Shown: positions 9,846 to 20,499, counted from the stretch's first letter. The stretch is 64,000 nt of DNA from Bradyrhizobium sp. CCGUVB1N3 (GCF_024199925.1 NZ_JANADR010000001.1:6389501-6453500), one strand, 5' to 3'. Numbers and translations are program-made. The notes: generated by a model from the sequence alone, not told the origin.

Positions 9846-10241
9846 ATGGCTGCTGCCGAACACAGCGTCGGCTTTGAGCCGGCCGATCGGCTGGCGGAAG
9901 ACCGCGAGACCGTGCGCCGGCGTTTCTGGCGCAAGCTGAAGCGCGTGGTCGCGCACCTGCCGTTCGCCGAGGATCTGCTCGCCGCCTATTACTGCGCGTT
10001 CGACAAGCAGACGCCACGCCATGTGCAGGCATCGCTGCTCGGCGCGATCGCCTATTTCATCCTGCCGTTCGATATCGTGCCTGACATGCTGCCGATGCTC
10101 GGCTTCACCGATGATGCCGCCGTGCTCGCGACCGCAATCAAGCTGGTCGCCAGCCACATCACGCCAGACCACCGCGAAGCCGCCCGCGCTGCGCTGAAGC
10201 GCGGTGTGGGGGAGGCAGAACCGGAAGCCGAAGCAGCCTAG
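9846..10241 (+). CDS. DUF1232 (YkvA-type) protein
   Basis: 131 residues. The DUF1232 core is at about 55-105 (AYYCAFDKQTP, FILPFDIVPDMLPMLGFTDD, AAVLATAIKLV). It contains one or two short hydrophobic helices, so it is probably a small membrane protein of unknown role. A GGGGAG ribosome-binding site precedes the ATG. It is 107 bp downstream of phhB in the same direction and could be co-transcribed. Confidence 0.88.
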   Translation: MAAAEHSVGFEPADRLAEDRETVRRRFWRKLKRVVAHLPFAEDLLAAYYCAFDKQTPRHVQASLLGAIAYFILPFDIVPDMLPMLGFTDDAAVLATAIKLVASHITPDHREAARAALKRGVGEAEPEAEAA

Positions 10242-10267
10242 TCGCGCGAGCCAAGCAACACCTTCCG

Positions 10268-10391
10268 CCGTCATGCCCCGCGAAGGCGAGGGCGTGCAGT
10301 ACGCCGCGGCCTCTCCGTATCCTCGCACTGTCTCTGGAATACTGGATCGCCCGCTCCAGTGCGCAATTGCGCACAAGGCGGGCGATGACAC
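10268..10391. repeat. Intergenic repeat, family G, copy 1
   Basis: It carries GTACGCCGCGGC and the block TACTGGATCGCCCGCTCCAG ... GCGCACAAGGCGGGCGATG, which recurs nearly unchanged at 13078-13126. The inner GATCGCCCGC/GCGGGCGATG arms form a hairpin. Confidence 0.7.
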
Positions 10392-10420
10392 CGGATTTGC
10401 GGCGAGAACCCACCGCAATG

Positions 10421-10569
10421 TCGTCCTGGCGAAAGCCAGGACCCATTACCCCGTCATGCAGTTGTTGCGGACGCTGGTCGCCACGCAGGCCAACAAGGTA
10501 ACTGGCACTGGCAGTCTTCGCCAAATATCTCCCTGTGGTCGTCCTGACTTTCGCCCGGACGACCACAGG
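10421..10569. repeat. Intergenic repeat, family C, copy 1
   Basis: It begins with CGTCCTGGCGAAAGCCAGGACCC, an internal hairpin, and ends with a perfect 13-bp stem CCTGTGGTCGTCC/GGACGACCACAGG (10532-10544 with 10557-10569). The CAGTCTTCGCCAAA segment is shared with the copy at 18064-18184. It lies between two convergent genes and may also terminate transcription. Confidence 0.75.
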
Positions 10570-10584
10570 TGAGAAATGCAGCCG

Positions 10585-11727
10585 CTACTTCTTGTTCTGC
10601 GCTTCCCAGGCCTGGAATTGCTTGAACAGCGCTTCCTTGTCGGTCTCGGACACCTTCGCCGCCGCGGGGTTCTGCTTCAGGAACGTCTCGAAGCGTTGGC
10701 GCGCCACCGGCTCGACGCCGTGGCTGTCGAGCCATTGCTGCGCCACCGGCAGTCTGTTCCAGCCCGACAAGGGAGCAGCGAGCGAGACCTCTTTCCATTT
10801 CGGATGGAAGGGCGGGTTCTGCAGAGTCGGGAATTTCGTGAAGAACGCGTCCACGAACAGCGCGATCTTGCGGTAACGATCCGTCTTCGGCCCCCAATTA
10901 TAGGCGGCGAGCACGGCCGGCACGGCGATCGTGTCGACCGTCTCGCCCTCCTTGATCAGGTTCGGATAGTCCTTTGCCGTCAACGTTGCCGGCAGATAGT
11001 CGCTCTGCAGCGGCTTGGCGTAGTCCACGCCCGCAAGGTGGAAGCGGCCGTCATTGGTGAAGGTCGAGACCGATTTGTAAGGCTTGCCGCCGACCACGAT
11101 CACCGCGTCGATCTCGCCGGCCTTCAGCTTCTCCATCGCGATGCGCTGCTCGATATAGACGAAGTTCGCCTTGATCCCGAGCCGCTCGAACACCGTGAGC
11201 GCGGTGACGAAGGTGCCGCCATTGGGCAGGTCGACGCTGACCTTCTTGCCCTCGAGGTCTTTCAGCGTCGCGATCGATTTCGGCGCGATGACCTGCATCT
11301 CTTCGTTGTAGAGCTTGGTCACATAGGTGAACTGCTTCTTGATGTCGCTCGCAAAACCCTTGCGCTCGAGGTAGTCGAGCGTGTCGGCGCGAACGATGCC
11401 GAGATCGACGCCCTGGAGGAACAGGATGTCGGCGACGCTCTGTACCGAGCCACGGCCGACGATCGGCAGCACACGCAGCTTGTTGCCGTCGTCGAGCACG
11501 GAGGCGAGATCGGCGCCGAATTGCACATAGGTGCCGCCGATGGTGCCGGTGATCAGCGTGACAGTGTTGGCGTTCAACGCCTGCTTGGTCGAGACCGATC
11601 CGAACTGGAAGATCGCCTTCAGGCTGTCCGAGACCTTGCTCGGGTCGTATTCGGTCTGCTCGGCCTGCGCCGACAGGCCACACATCGTTATCATGGCGGC
11701 AAGCGCCATTCTCAAAGCGTTACGCAT
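10585..11727 (-). CDS. TAXI-family TRAP transporter solute-binding protein
   Basis: 380 residues with a Sec signal peptide (about 1-22, ending SAQA) and a good AGGGGA site before the ATG. The TAXI fold is visible in ALNANTVTLITGTIGGTYVQ and the lobe 2 segment ATLKDLEGKKVSVDLPNGGT. Normally such proteins bind dicarboxylates or amino acids for a TRAP permease, but none is encoded nearby. It lies 30 bp downstream of the Sel1-repeat membrane gene (11758-12648) in the same direction, so the two probably form an operon. Confidence 0.9.
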   Translation of the reverse strand: MRNALRMALAAMITMCGLSAQAEQTEYDPSKVSDSLKAIFQFGSVSTKQALNANTVTLITGTIGGTYVQFGADLASVLDDGNKLRVLPIVGRGSVQSVADILFLQGVDLGIVRADTLDYLERKGFASDIKKQFTYVTKLYNEEMQVIAPKSIATLKDLEGKKVSVDLPNGGTFVTALTVFERLGIKANFVYIEQRIAMEKLKAGEIDAVIVVGGKPYKSVSTFTNDGRFHLAGVDYAKPLQSDYLPATLTAKDYPNLIKEGETVDTIAVPAVLAAYNWGPKTDRYRKIALFVDAFFTKFPTLQNPPFHPKWKEVSLAAPLSGWNRLPVAQQWLDSHGVEPVARQRFETFLKQNPAAAKVSETDKEALFKQFQAWEAQNKK

Positions 11728-11757
11728 GATGTCCCCTAATTATTAATTGAGGTCTTC

Positions 11758-12648
11758 TTAGTCTTGAAGTTGCGTGAGGCGCGCTCGCGCCTCCGCGGAG
11801 CCGAGAGCGGCGGCCTTCTGGTACCAGCTCCGTGCAGCGGCGGGATCCGCGGTGATGCTGCGCGTATCCTTGGTGCCGAGCACGGCCGGGTCAAAAGTCT
11901 GTGCCAGGACGAACGCCGCTGTCGCGTCCTGCGCATTCGCCGCGCGCTCGAGCAGCAGCCGGGCGGCGGCGAGATCGCCGATCGACATCAGGCTCCTGGC
12001 GCGCGTCATCAGCCCGGCCAGCGTGTCGGCATCGAGCGTCTTGGCTGGAGCAGGAGGTGGCGCCGGTGGCGGCTGCGCCGGCGCGACGGCGGCCTGTGCC
12101 GGCGCGACGGGTGCGACGGCGGCCTGTGCCGGCGTCTGCGCCTGCAGCGCGTTCTGGTAGGCGGTGGCGATCGCCTCGCGGCTCGGTGTCGCCGGCGCCA
12201 TCACTTCCTTTGCTTCTGCGCTCGCAAGCTGCATCGGGTTCGACACGCGGGCCGGATCCTTCAGCGGCGTCTGGCGCGCGACCGGCGTCGGAGGTTCCGC
12301 CGGCTGCTCTGCTGCGAGGCTGCCCATCCAGGCCTTGGCATTGACGGCGAACAGGCGGCTGACGTCGGAGTGGAACAGCACGACCAGCACGGCGATCGCG
12401 GCTGCGGCCAGCACGCTGGCGACGATCTGCGTCGCGGCGCCAATGCGCCGCACGCGGCGGGGCGTAAACTCCCGTGGATCCGGCGTGCCCAGCGGATCCG
12501 ACAGAAACAGCGGGATCGGATCGTGCGGTGAAAGATCGGTCCGGTCAGCCTGTGCCAGGTGATAGGGCATGGCGTTCGGATCGGTCGTGAGTTGCTCGAT
12601 GTCGAACGCCCGCGACGTGTTGGGCAGACGGTAGGCCGTCGACTCCAT
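11758..12648 (-). CDS. Membrane protein with C-terminal Sel1-like repeats
   Basis: 296 residues from the ATG at 12648, with GGGGAG upstream. A roughly 90-residue N-terminal region is followed by one membrane helix (about 97-120, IVASVLAAAAIAVLVVLF), an Ala/Pro/Gln-rich linker (about 135-215) and Sel1-like (TPR-related) repeats at the end (LMSIGDLAAARLLLERAAN, AAARSWYQKAAALGSAEA). Such proteins scaffold envelope complexes. The promoter-distal neighbour is a TAXI binding protein. Type II topology with a periplasmic repeat domain is inferred. Confidence 0.8.
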   Translation of the reverse strand: MESTAYRLPNTSRAFDIEQLTTDPNAMPYHLAQADRTDLSPHDPIPLFLSDPLGTPDPREFTPRRVRRIGAATQIVASVLAAAAIAVLVVLFHSDVSRLFAVNAKAWMGSLAAEQPAEPPTPVARQTPLKDPARVSNPMQLASAEAKEVMAPATPSREAIATAYQNALQAQTPAQAAVAPVAPAQAAVAPAQPPPAPPPAPAKTLDADTLAGLMTRARSLMSIGDLAAARLLLERAANAQDATAAFVLAQTFDPAVLGTKDTRSITADPAAARSWYQKAAALGSAEARARLTQLQD

Positions 12649-12921
12649 GGTCTGATGCTCCCCAAATACTAAACGCAACGCGCTGGGGCATCTCGGGTGA
12701 AGTCTTCTTATTGTTGTCCAGAGCAGCCCCGCAAACTGGAACCGGTAAATCGCCGTCCGATTCAGCCCAAAAGACGACGGCGGTTGGCGCGAATCAGGAA
12801 AGATTTGGGTTTGATTGAGGCAACAGCGGGAAGTGCACCGCAATTTTGATCGCAGTGGTTGAGGGAACCTTTACCTTAAATCCGGCGGTCCGCGGCGTGA
12901 GAGAGGCGCGTTGCCTGCGCC

Positions 12922-13165
12922 ACATTCTGCGCTGTCATCCCTGCGACCCGGCTACGCCAAGGCCTCGACGAGGCTTCGGCGCGGCGTGAGGTCTTGGCCC
13001 GCCGATGCTTCAGCGAAGGCGGCAGGCGGGGAATCCTGTACGCCGCGGCTTCTCGATATGCGTCTGACATCGCTGGAATACTGGATCGCCCGCTCCAGTG
13101 CGCGATTGCGCACAAGGCGGGCGATGGCGGCCAGGTTTGTGGCGAGCAACATTTCGCAACATCCG
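12922..13165. repeat. Intergenic repeat, family G, copy 2, with extra insert
   Basis: It shares GTACGCCGCGGCTTCTCG and the TACTGGATCGCCCGCTCCAG to GGCGGGCGATG block with 10268-10391. It also has an added segment (about 12950-13020) of CTACGCCAAGGCCTCGACGA and CGATGCTTCAGCGAAGGCGG. It fills most of the 520-bp gap between the Sel1-repeat gene and the oxidoreductase; the rest (12649-12920) is the promoter side of the Sel1-repeat gene with nothing else recognised. Confidence 0.65.
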
Positions 13166-13172
13166 CGCGACG

Positions 13173-14147
13173 TCAGGGATGCAGGATCACCTTGCCCATC
13201 GCCTGACGGCCGGCCAGCACTTTCAGCGCATCCGCGGTCTGCGCCAGGGGGAAGGTGCGGTCGACGTGGGAGGAGATCTTGCCTTCCGCCGTCCACTTCA
13301 CGAGCTTCTCCAGATTGGCGCGGTTCTTCGCCGGGTTCAGCCGGGTCCAGGCGCCCCAGAACACGCCGCGGATATCGCAGCCCTTCAGCAGCGCGAGGTT
13401 GAGCGGCATCTTTGGAATGTCGCCGGCGGCAAAGCCGATCACCAGGAAGCGGCCTTCCCAGGCGATCGAGCGCAGCGCCTGCTCGGCATAGGTGCCGCCC
13501 ACGGGATCGAAGATGATGTCGACGCCCTTGCCGTCGGTGAGCTTGCGCAGGCCTTCCTTCAGATCTTCCTTGCCGTAGTTGAGCGTCAGCTCCGCGCCGT
13601 GCGCCTTCGCGAAGGCAAGCTTCTCGTCCGAGGAGGCGCAGGCGATCACCTTCAGCCCCATCAGCTTGCCGAGCTCGCAGGCCGCAAGGCCCGTGCCGCC
13701 GGCCGCGCCGAGCACCGCGAGCGTCTCGCCCGGCTTCGGGCTCGCGCGATCTTCCAGCGCATGCAGCGCCGTGCCGTAGATGATGATGATGCCGGCCGCG
13801 CGGTCATAGTCGAGATTGTCCGGGATCTTCACGATCGAAGCGGCCGGCAGCGCGATCTTCTCGCGCGCACCGTTGTGGCCGCATGAGGCCACCACGCGGT
13901 CGCCCACTTTCAGATCGGTCACGCCGGGGCCGATGCTCTCGATCACGCCGGCGACTTCGGCAGCCGGTGAGAACGGGAACGGCGGCTTGACCTGGTACTT
14001 GCCCTGAATCATCAGGATGTCGAAGAAATTCAGCGCCGCCGCCTTGATCGCGATCACGGCTTCGCCGGGCCCTGCCACCGGATCCGGCACATCGGCCAGG
14101 ACGAGATCGTCGGGTTGGCAATATTGCGAGCAGAGGATGGCTTTCAT
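13173..14147 (-). CDS. NADPH:quinone oxidoreductase family (MDR superfamily)
   Basis: 324 residues from the ATG at 14147, preceded by AGAAGGTG. An N-terminal GroES-like domain is followed by a Rossmann domain with VLGAAGGTGLAACELGK near residue 145. It lacks the zinc-ligand set of alcohol dehydrogenases, as expected for QOR-type enzymes reducing quinones or enoyl groups with NADPH. It is divergent from the DECR-like SDR at 14298 with 150 bp between them; both could act on unsaturated acyl or quinone substrates. Confidence 0.92.
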   Translation of the reverse strand: MKAILCSQYCQPDDLVLADVPDPVAGPGEAVIAIKAAALNFFDILMIQGKYQVKPPFPFSPAAEVAGVIESIGPGVTDLKVGDRVVASCGHNGAREKIALPAASIVKIPDNLDYDRAAGIIIIYGTALHALEDRASPKPGETLAVLGAAGGTGLAACELGKLMGLKVIACASSDEKLAFAKAHGAELTLNYGKEDLKEGLRKLTDGKGVDIIFDPVGGTYAEQALRSIAWEGRFLVIGFAAGDIPKMPLNLALLKGCDIRGVFWGAWTRLNPAKNRANLEKLVKWTAEGKISSHVDRTFPLAQTADALKVLAGRQAMGKVILHP

Positions 14148-14297
14148 GGCGACACCTTCTTGAGACACGTTCATAGACGTGCTTGGCGTTTCGAGATCGG
14201 AATTATAGTTGGGCTCGTTTCTGCCGGATTTGAAGCCGGCCGACAATCCGGTTTCTGATCCTCATGGATGAGGATCGACGACGGGAGGATTCAAACG

Positions 14298-15137
14298 ATG
14301 TTTGAAACAGGCCTGCTCAGGGACAAGCGCATCCTGGTCACCGGTGGCGGCTCCGGACTTGGTGCTGCGATGGCGCGCCGCTTCCTCGCGCTCGGCGCCG
14401 AGCTCGTGATCTGCGGCCGCAAGTTCGATCGCCTCGAGGCTGCCGCCAGCGAGATGCGAAACGAGACCGGCGGCAAGGTCACAACCATCGCCTGCGATAT
14501 TCGCGACGGCGCAGCGGTCGACGGTCTGATGGATCAGATCTGGCGTGAGGCGCCGCTCGATATCCTCGTCAACAATGCGGCCGCGACCTTCATCGCGCAG
14601 AGCGAGCATCTGTCGTTCCGTGCGGCGGCCGCGATCCTGGCGCCGACGCTGCATGGGGCGATGTATTGCACGCTTGCGGCGGGCCGCCGCTGGATCGAAG
14701 GCGCGCACAAGGGCGTCGTGCTCTCGATCCTCTCGACCTCGACCATCACCGGCCGCGCCTTCACTGTGCCTTCCGCAATGGCGAAGTCGGCCGTGCTGGC
14801 GATGACCAGGAGCCTCGCCGTGGAATGGGGGCCGAAGGGCATCCGCACCGTGGCGATTGCGCCGGGTCCGTTCCCAACCGCCGGTGCCTCCGGCCAGCTG
14901 CGCCCGGAGGGCCGCGATGAGGGTTGGGCGTCGCGCAATCCGCTGGGCCGCACTGGAGAGCATGCCGATCTCGCCGATCTCGCCAGCTTTCTGGTCTCGG
15001 ACCGCGCCAGCTATATCAATGGCGAGATGGTGGTGATCGACGGCGGCGCCCATTTGCGCAGTTCCGGCGCCGAAGACCTGCTCGGCTGGACCGAGGCGCA
15101 ATGGGCCGCGCAGCGCGCCGCAAGGTCCAAGGGTTAG
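14298..15137 (+). CDS. SDR-family reductase, 2,4-dienoyl-CoA reductase-like
   Basis: 279 residues from the ATG at 14298 with GGGAGG upstream. The NADP-binding motif TGGGSGLG is near residue 17 and NNAA near 95. The usual SDR YxxxK is SxxxK here (VPSAMAKSAVLAM), followed by SLAVEWG and APGP. That SxxxK pattern is typical of mitochondrial-type 2,4-dienoyl-CoA reductases, which use a Tyr elsewhere. The position equivalent to that Tyr seems to be Ser or Thr here, so activity should be treated as uncertain. Role: beta-oxidation of unsaturated acyl-CoA, inferred. Confidence 0.85.
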   Translation: MFETGLLRDKRILVTGGGSGLGAAMARRFLALGAELVICGRKFDRLEAAASEMRNETGGKVTTIACDIRDGAAVDGLMDQIWREAPLDILVNNAAATFIAQSEHLSFRAAAAILAPTLHGAMYCTLAAGRRWIEGAHKGVVLSILSTSTITGRAFTVPSAMAKSAVLAMTRSLAVEWGPKGIRTVAIAPGPFPTAGASGQLRPEGRDEGWASRNPLGRTGEHADLADLASFLVSDRASYINGEMVVIDGGAHLRSSGAEDLLGWTEAQWAAQRAARSKG

Positions 15138-15264
15138 GCGGAGAGGCTAGGACTTTCTTCCCTATAACCTCGTTCCGAATCAGGCTCTTACCGGTTATTT
15201 TCGCCTTGGGACAAAGTCCGGCCGGGCCATCTTCCAGTCACAATATTGAGGGAACCACTCCAGC

Positions 15265-15906
15265 ATGTGGCGGGTGCTTTTTTTATCCTTGATGGCTGGC
15301 GTGGTGGCGTGCGGGACGGCCGATCTTGCGCGCGCGCAGACGGCGCAACCAGCGCAATCAGCGCCGAAGGCAGCGGCTAAGCCGGCCGCGGCCGCCAAGA
15401 CCGCGGCAAAGCCCGAGAGCAAACCGGTGACGCCGCCCCCGGCCATTGCGGGCGGTGCGGAGCCGACCCTGATCGGCCAGTTCGGCACCTGGGGCGCCTA
15501 TTCGGCGACGCCCAACGGCAAGAAAGTCTGTTTCGCGCTGGCAAAACCGTCATCCTCGAAGACCAATCCGCCGAACCGCCCGCGCGATCCGGCCTATGCC
15601 TTCGTTTCCACCCGGCCGTCGGAGAAGGTCAGCAACGAAGTCTCGGTCATGATCGGCTATGCGCTGAAACCGGGCTCCGAATCGACGCTGGAAGTCGGGG
15701 GTGCGTCCTACGCGATGTACACGCAGGGCGACGGCCTCTGGATCAAGAACGCGGCCGAGGAGGAGCGGATGGTCGAGGCCATGCGCAAATCCGCCGATCT
15801 CGTGGTCAAGGGCGTCTCGGCCAAGGGGACCGAGACCTCCGACACCTTCTCGCTCAAGGGCCTGGCGCAGGCTCTCGATCGGATCGCGCAGGACTGCAAG
15901 CGGTAG
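15265..15906 (+). CDS. Exported IalB-family (invasion-associated locus B) protein
   Basis: 213 residues. A Sec signal peptide (about 1-24, ending ARAQ) is followed by an Ala/Lys/Pro-rich linker (about 25-62) and the IalB domain (about 66-210) with FGTWGAYSATPNGKKVCF, PNRPRDPAYAFVSTRP, WIKNAAEEERMVEAMRK and GLAQALDRIAQDC. One Cys near each end of the domain could form a disulphide. In Bartonella IalB contributes to erythrocyte invasion; in free-living rhizobia these periplasmic proteins have no fixed role. The AK-rich linker may help it contact the cell wall. Confidence 0.88.
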   Translation: MWRVLFLSLMAGVVACGTADLARAQTAQPAQSAPKAAAKPAAAAKTAAKPESKPVTPPPAIAGGAEPTLIGQFGTWGAYSATPNGKKVCFALAKPSSSKTNPPNRPRDPAYAFVSTRPSEKVSNEVSVMIGYALKPGSESTLEVGGASYAMYTQGDGLWIKNAAEEERMVEAMRKSADLVVKGVSAKGTETSDTFSLKGLAQALDRIAQDCKR

Positions 15907-15970
15907 GGTGCGTTTCGCGCTAATTTGGCGTTGTTTGGGGCCTTTCAAACGCCTATTTGAACATTGTTTC

Positions 15971-16080
15971 CCCTCATGGTGAGGAGGCGCGCAAGCGCCG
16001 TCTCGAACCACGAGGCCGAGGTGCCTGATCCGGGCCTTCATCCTTCGAGACGCGCGCGACGCGCGCTCCTCAGGATGAGG
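15971..16080. repeat. Palindromic intergenic repeat, family B, copy 1
   Basis: Two hairpin units: CCCTCATGGTGAGGAGGCGC...GTCTCGAACCACGAGG and CCTTCGAGACGCGCG...CGCGCTCCTCAGGATGAGG. Other copies are at 44760, 53568 and 55712. It ends 24 bp before the rlmN start. Confidence 0.8.
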
Positions 16081-16104
16081 GGTGAGAGTTTTTCTCAAGA
16101 CAGA

Positions 16105-17319
16105 ATGACGATGACCGTTCAATCGACCGACACCATTGCCGCGGGGCACCCTCTCGAGAAGACTCCGCTCGAAACCTATGTGCCGCCGGCGAGGCCCTCG
16201 CTCATCGGCCTGTCGCGCAGCGAGCTTGCCGATCGCCTCGGTGAGATCGGCGTAGCGCCCGCGCAGCGCAAGATGCGCGTGCAGCAATTGTGGCACTGGA
16301 TCTATTTCCGCGGCGCCAAGAGTTTTGACGAGATGACCTCGATCTCGAAGGACATCCGCGCGGAGCTCGCCAAGCACTTCACCGTCGACCGACCCGAAGT
16401 CGTGGCCGAACAGATCTCCAACGACGGCACCCGCAAATGGCTGCTGCGCCTGCCGAGCGGCGACAATGTCGAGAGGGCGCACGAGGTCGAGTGCGTCTAT
16501 ATTCCTGAGACCGATCGCGGCACGCTGTGCGTCTCCTCGCAGGTCGGCTGCACCTTGAACTGCTCCTTCTGCCACACCGGCACGCAGCGGCTGGTGCGCA
16601 ACCTCACCGCCGGCGAGATCGTCGGGCAGGTCATGGTGGCGCGTGACCGCCTGAATGATTGGGCCGATCGCGAGAACGGCACGCGCCTCGTCACCAACAT
16701 CGTGATGATGGGCATGGGCGAGCCGCTCTACAATTTCGATGCGGTGCGCGATGCGCTGCTCATCGTCGGAGACAATGAGGGCATCGGCATCTCCCGCCGC
16801 CGCATCACGCTGTCGACCTCGGGTGTGGTGCCGAACATCGTGCGTGCCGGCGACGAGATCGGCGTCATGCTCGCGATCTCGCTGCACGCGGTGCGCGACG
16901 AGCTGCGCAACGAGCTGGTGCCGCTCAATCGCAAATATCCGATCGCGGAATTGTTGCAGGCCTGCCGCGATTATCCGGGCGCCTCGAATGCGCGTCGTAT
17001 CACCTTCGAATATGTGATGCTCAAGGGCGTCAACGATTCGCTCGACGATGCAAAACTGCTGGTGAAGATGCTCAATGGCATTCACGCCAAGATCAACCTG
17101 ATCCCGTTCAATCCCTGGCCCGGCACGGCCTATGAATGCTCGGACTGGGACCAGATCGAAAAATTCTCCGAATATATCTTCAACGCCGGCTATTCCTCGC
17201 CGGTGCGTACGCCGCGCGGCCGCGACATCCTCGCCGCCTGCGGCCAACTCAAATCGGAGACGGAAAAGCTTTCGGTTCGCGAGCGCCAGGCGCTGCGCGC
17301 GATGGCGATGACCGATTGA
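16105..17319 (+). CDS. rlmN: Dual-specificity RNA methyltransferase RlmN
   Basis: 404 residues. It methylates C2 of A2503 in 23S rRNA and A37 in some tRNAs. It has an N-terminal HhH-like domain, then radical SAM cluster motif [27 protein letters not shown] and the C-terminal [16 protein letters not shown] holding the second catalytic Cys; the first follows the EC-V segment. The chosen ATG opens MTMTVQS; the longer upstream frame would be translated from repeat B and is rejected. Divergence from neighbours suggests its own promoter, close to or within the repeat. Confidence 0.96.
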   Translation: MTMTVQSTDTIAAGHPLEKTPLETYVPPARPSLIGLSRSELADRLGEIGVAPAQRKMRVQQLWHWIYFRGAKSFDEMTSISKDIRAELAKHFTVDRPEVVAEQISNDGTRKWLLRLPSGDNVERAHEVECVYIPETDRGTLCVSSQVGCTLNCSFCHTGTQRLVRNLTAGEIVGQVMVARDRLNDWADRENGTRLVTNIVMMGMGEPLYNFDAVRDALLIVGDNEGIGISRRRITLSTSGVVPNIVRAGDEIGVMLAISLHAVRDELRNELVPLNRKYPIAELLQACRDYPGASNARRITFEYVMLKGVNDSLDDAKLLVKMLNGIHAKINLIPFNPWPGTAYECSDWDQIEKFSEYIFNAGYSSPVRTPRGRDILAACGQLKSETEKLSVRERQALRAMAMTD

Positions 17320-17337
17320 CATGAAGCGGCCATCAAC

Positions 17338-17475
17338 GTGCGTCATGGCCGGGGGTCGCTATTTCCAGGCACTCATTCCGGGGCGGCTCGAAGAGCCGAA
17401 CTATGGTGCGCGGTTGCGCACCTGAGAATCTCGAGATTCCGGCTTCTCGCTTCGCGAGCCCCGGAATGACGGTGG
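17338..17475. repeat. Intergenic repeat with CATTCCGGGG arms (family H)
   Basis: CTCATTCCGGGGCGGCTCGAAGAGCCG at the left and CTTCGCGAGCCCCGGAATGACG at the right form inverted arms. Fragments of the same unit occur at about 18020-18045 and 45340-45370. Confidence 0.6.
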
Positions 17476-17518
17476 GGGACGTTGTGTTACATTCGGTCAA
17501 CGATGATGGATGCATCCG

Positions 17519-18013
17519 ATGGCGCTGATCGGCCGCCTCGTCGTGATCTTTCTCGGCTTTCTGGCCTCGTGCCTGGTCGGCGGCATGATCGTCGTGGCTG
17601 CGCTGCTGTTTCCGGAATTCTCCGATCTCGGCGCCGGTCCCGTCGATGAGGGCACGATCGACATCCTGCTCGGCTTTGGCTTCATCTTCGTCTCCGGCTT
17701 TGCGCTCCTGCCGGCGATGGTCATCGTCGTGATCACCGAGGCGTTCTATATCCGCAGCGCGCTCGCCTATGCGGTCTGTGGCGGGCTCGTCGGGCTTGCC
17801 TGCTATCTCGGCCTCATTCCCTTCCATCCCGAGACGCTGCAGTTCGAAGGCATCGTGCGCCGCCATCTGGAAATCATGACCGGCGCCGGCATCGTGGCCG
17901 GTGTCGTCTACTGGATGATCGCCGGCCGCAATGCCGGCGCCTGGCGCCATCCGCCGCCCGCGCGCAAGCCGCCCCCGCCGCTGCCGTCGAATTCGCGACC
18001 CGATGTGCTGTAA
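17519..18013 (+). CDS. Four-helix membrane protein of unknown function
   Basis: About 164 residues from the ATG at 17519 (in-frame ATG at 17510 also possible; neither has a strong ribosome-binding site). Four hydrophobic segments (about 3-30, 45-70, 78-100, 120-137) precede a cytoplasmic Pro/Arg-rich tail (HPPPARKPPPPLPSNSR). No domain recognised. It sits between repeat elements and is not obviously in an operon. Confidence 0.8.
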   Translation: MALIGRLVVIFLGFLASCLVGGMIVVAALLFPEFSDLGAGPVDEGTIDILLGFGFIFVSGFALLPAMVIVVITEAFYIRSALAYAVCGGLVGLACYLGLIPFHPETLQFEGIVRRHLEIMTGAGIVAGVVYWMIAGRNAGAWRHPPPARKPPPPLPSNSRPDVL

Positions 18014-18063
18014 CGAGGTTCGTCATTCCGGGGCGATGCGCAGCAACGCGCTACATCTTCGGT

Positions 18064-18184
18064 GTCGTCCCGGCGAAGGCCGGGACCCATAATTCGAGGG
18101 AGAGGTTGTGGCGCGACGCTCTTAACCTACAGTCTTCGCCAAACTACTCCTTGTGGGTATGGGTCCCGGCTTTCGCCGGGACGA
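18064..18184. repeat. Intergenic repeat, family C, copy 2
   Basis: GTCGTCCCGGCGAAGGCCGG...CCCAT at the left and ATGGGTCCCGGC...GCCGGGACGAC at the right form long inverted arms around a 60-bp centre with CAGTCTTCGCCAAACTACTC. Related copies: 10421, 55071 and 63041. Confidence 0.85.
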
Positions 18185-18289
18185 CATTGTTGAAGCATCG
18201 TGCTTTGACAAAGTCGGCGTTGCTTGCGTCGGTAGCTGCGGCCGATTCCGGGGTTTTCATCCTCTCTCCTCTCGGCTAAACCGCGCGCC

Positions 18290-19066
18290 ATGAACCGGAC
18301 TGGCCTCCTCATCGCGCTGGCGCTGTGGCTCGTGATCGGCGTCGTCTTCGGCGTCTTTCCCGAGCTCGATCTCAAGCTCGCCGCGCTGTTCTTCGATCCC
18401 GAGACGAAGAGGTTTCCGCTCAAGCTGAATGGCTGGGCCGGCTTTGCGCGCGATGCGGCGATGTGGATCGCCTGGGCGTTCGCAGCTCCGTCGATCGTGG
18501 CGCTGGTGGTCAAGCTGATCAGGCCCGATCGGCCGCTGATGGTCTCGGGGCGAACCATCGTCTTCCTGCTGGTGACGTTGACGCTGTCGGCCGGCATCCT
18601 CACCAATCTCGCCTTCAAGTCCTATTGGGGACGGCCGCGCCCGGTGGTGGTGAGCGAGTTTGCCGGCGACCTGCCATTCGTGCCGTGGTGGGATCCGCGC
18701 GGCGGCTGCGGGCGCAACTGCTCGTTCTTCTCCGGCGAGGGCGCGACCGCGTTCTGGACATTGGCGCCGGCGGCGCTGGCACCGCCCGCCTGGCGGCCGC
18801 TCGCCTATGCCGGGGCGGTGGTGTTCGGCGCTGTCACCAGCGGCCTGCGCATGGCCTTCGGCGGGCACTTTTTCACCGACGTCTCGATCGCCGGCCTCGT
18901 CACCTTCGTGGTGATCTGGTTCGCCTACGCCCTGATTTACCGCTGGCCGCGGACACGGTTTTCCGACGAGGCGGTCGATGCCGCCCTGACCCGGCTGGCC
19001 TGGCCGGCCTATCGGCTCCGGCAGCGCCTGTTCGGCCGCAAAACCGGCCCGGCGGCGTCGATGTGA
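18290..19066 (+). CDS. PAP2-family lipid phosphatase (LpxE-like)
   Basis: 258 residues, about six membrane helices. The three PAP2 signature parts are present: KSYWGRPRP near residue 105, SFFSGE (usual SGH varied to SGE) near 143, and RMAFGGHFFTDV near 185 with the catalytic His. Family members dephosphorylate phosphatidate, undecaprenyl pyrophosphate or lipid A at the periplasmic face. The long loop between motifs 1 and 2 with WWDPRGGCGRNC resembles LpxE-like enzymes, so lipid A 1-dephosphorylation is possible but unproven. Confidence 0.88.
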   Translation: MNRTGLLIALALWLVIGVVFGVFPELDLKLAALFFDPETKRFPLKLNGWAGFARDAAMWIAWAFAAPSIVALVVKLIRPDRPLMVSGRTIVFLLVTLTLSAGILTNLAFKSYWGRPRPVVVSEFAGDLPFVPWWDPRGGCGRNCSFFSGEGATAFWTLAPAALAPPAWRPLAYAGAVVFGAVTSGLRMAFGGHFFTDVSIAGLVTFVVIWFAYALIYRWPRTRFSDEAVDAALTRLAWPAYRLRQRLFGRKTGPAASM

Positions 19067-19143
19067 GCCATTAAAGGCGTGCCCATGCGCGCGAAATTTG
19101 ATAATCGCGCAAGGCAAACCGAAAGACGACATCCGCCCCTTAA

Positions 19144-20499
<1,356 letters not shown>

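Noticed and set aside
15550..17346. 598-codon minus-strand frame over the IalB and rlmN genes
   Set aside because: It spans two unrelated real genes plus the repeat between them, which a genuine gene would not.
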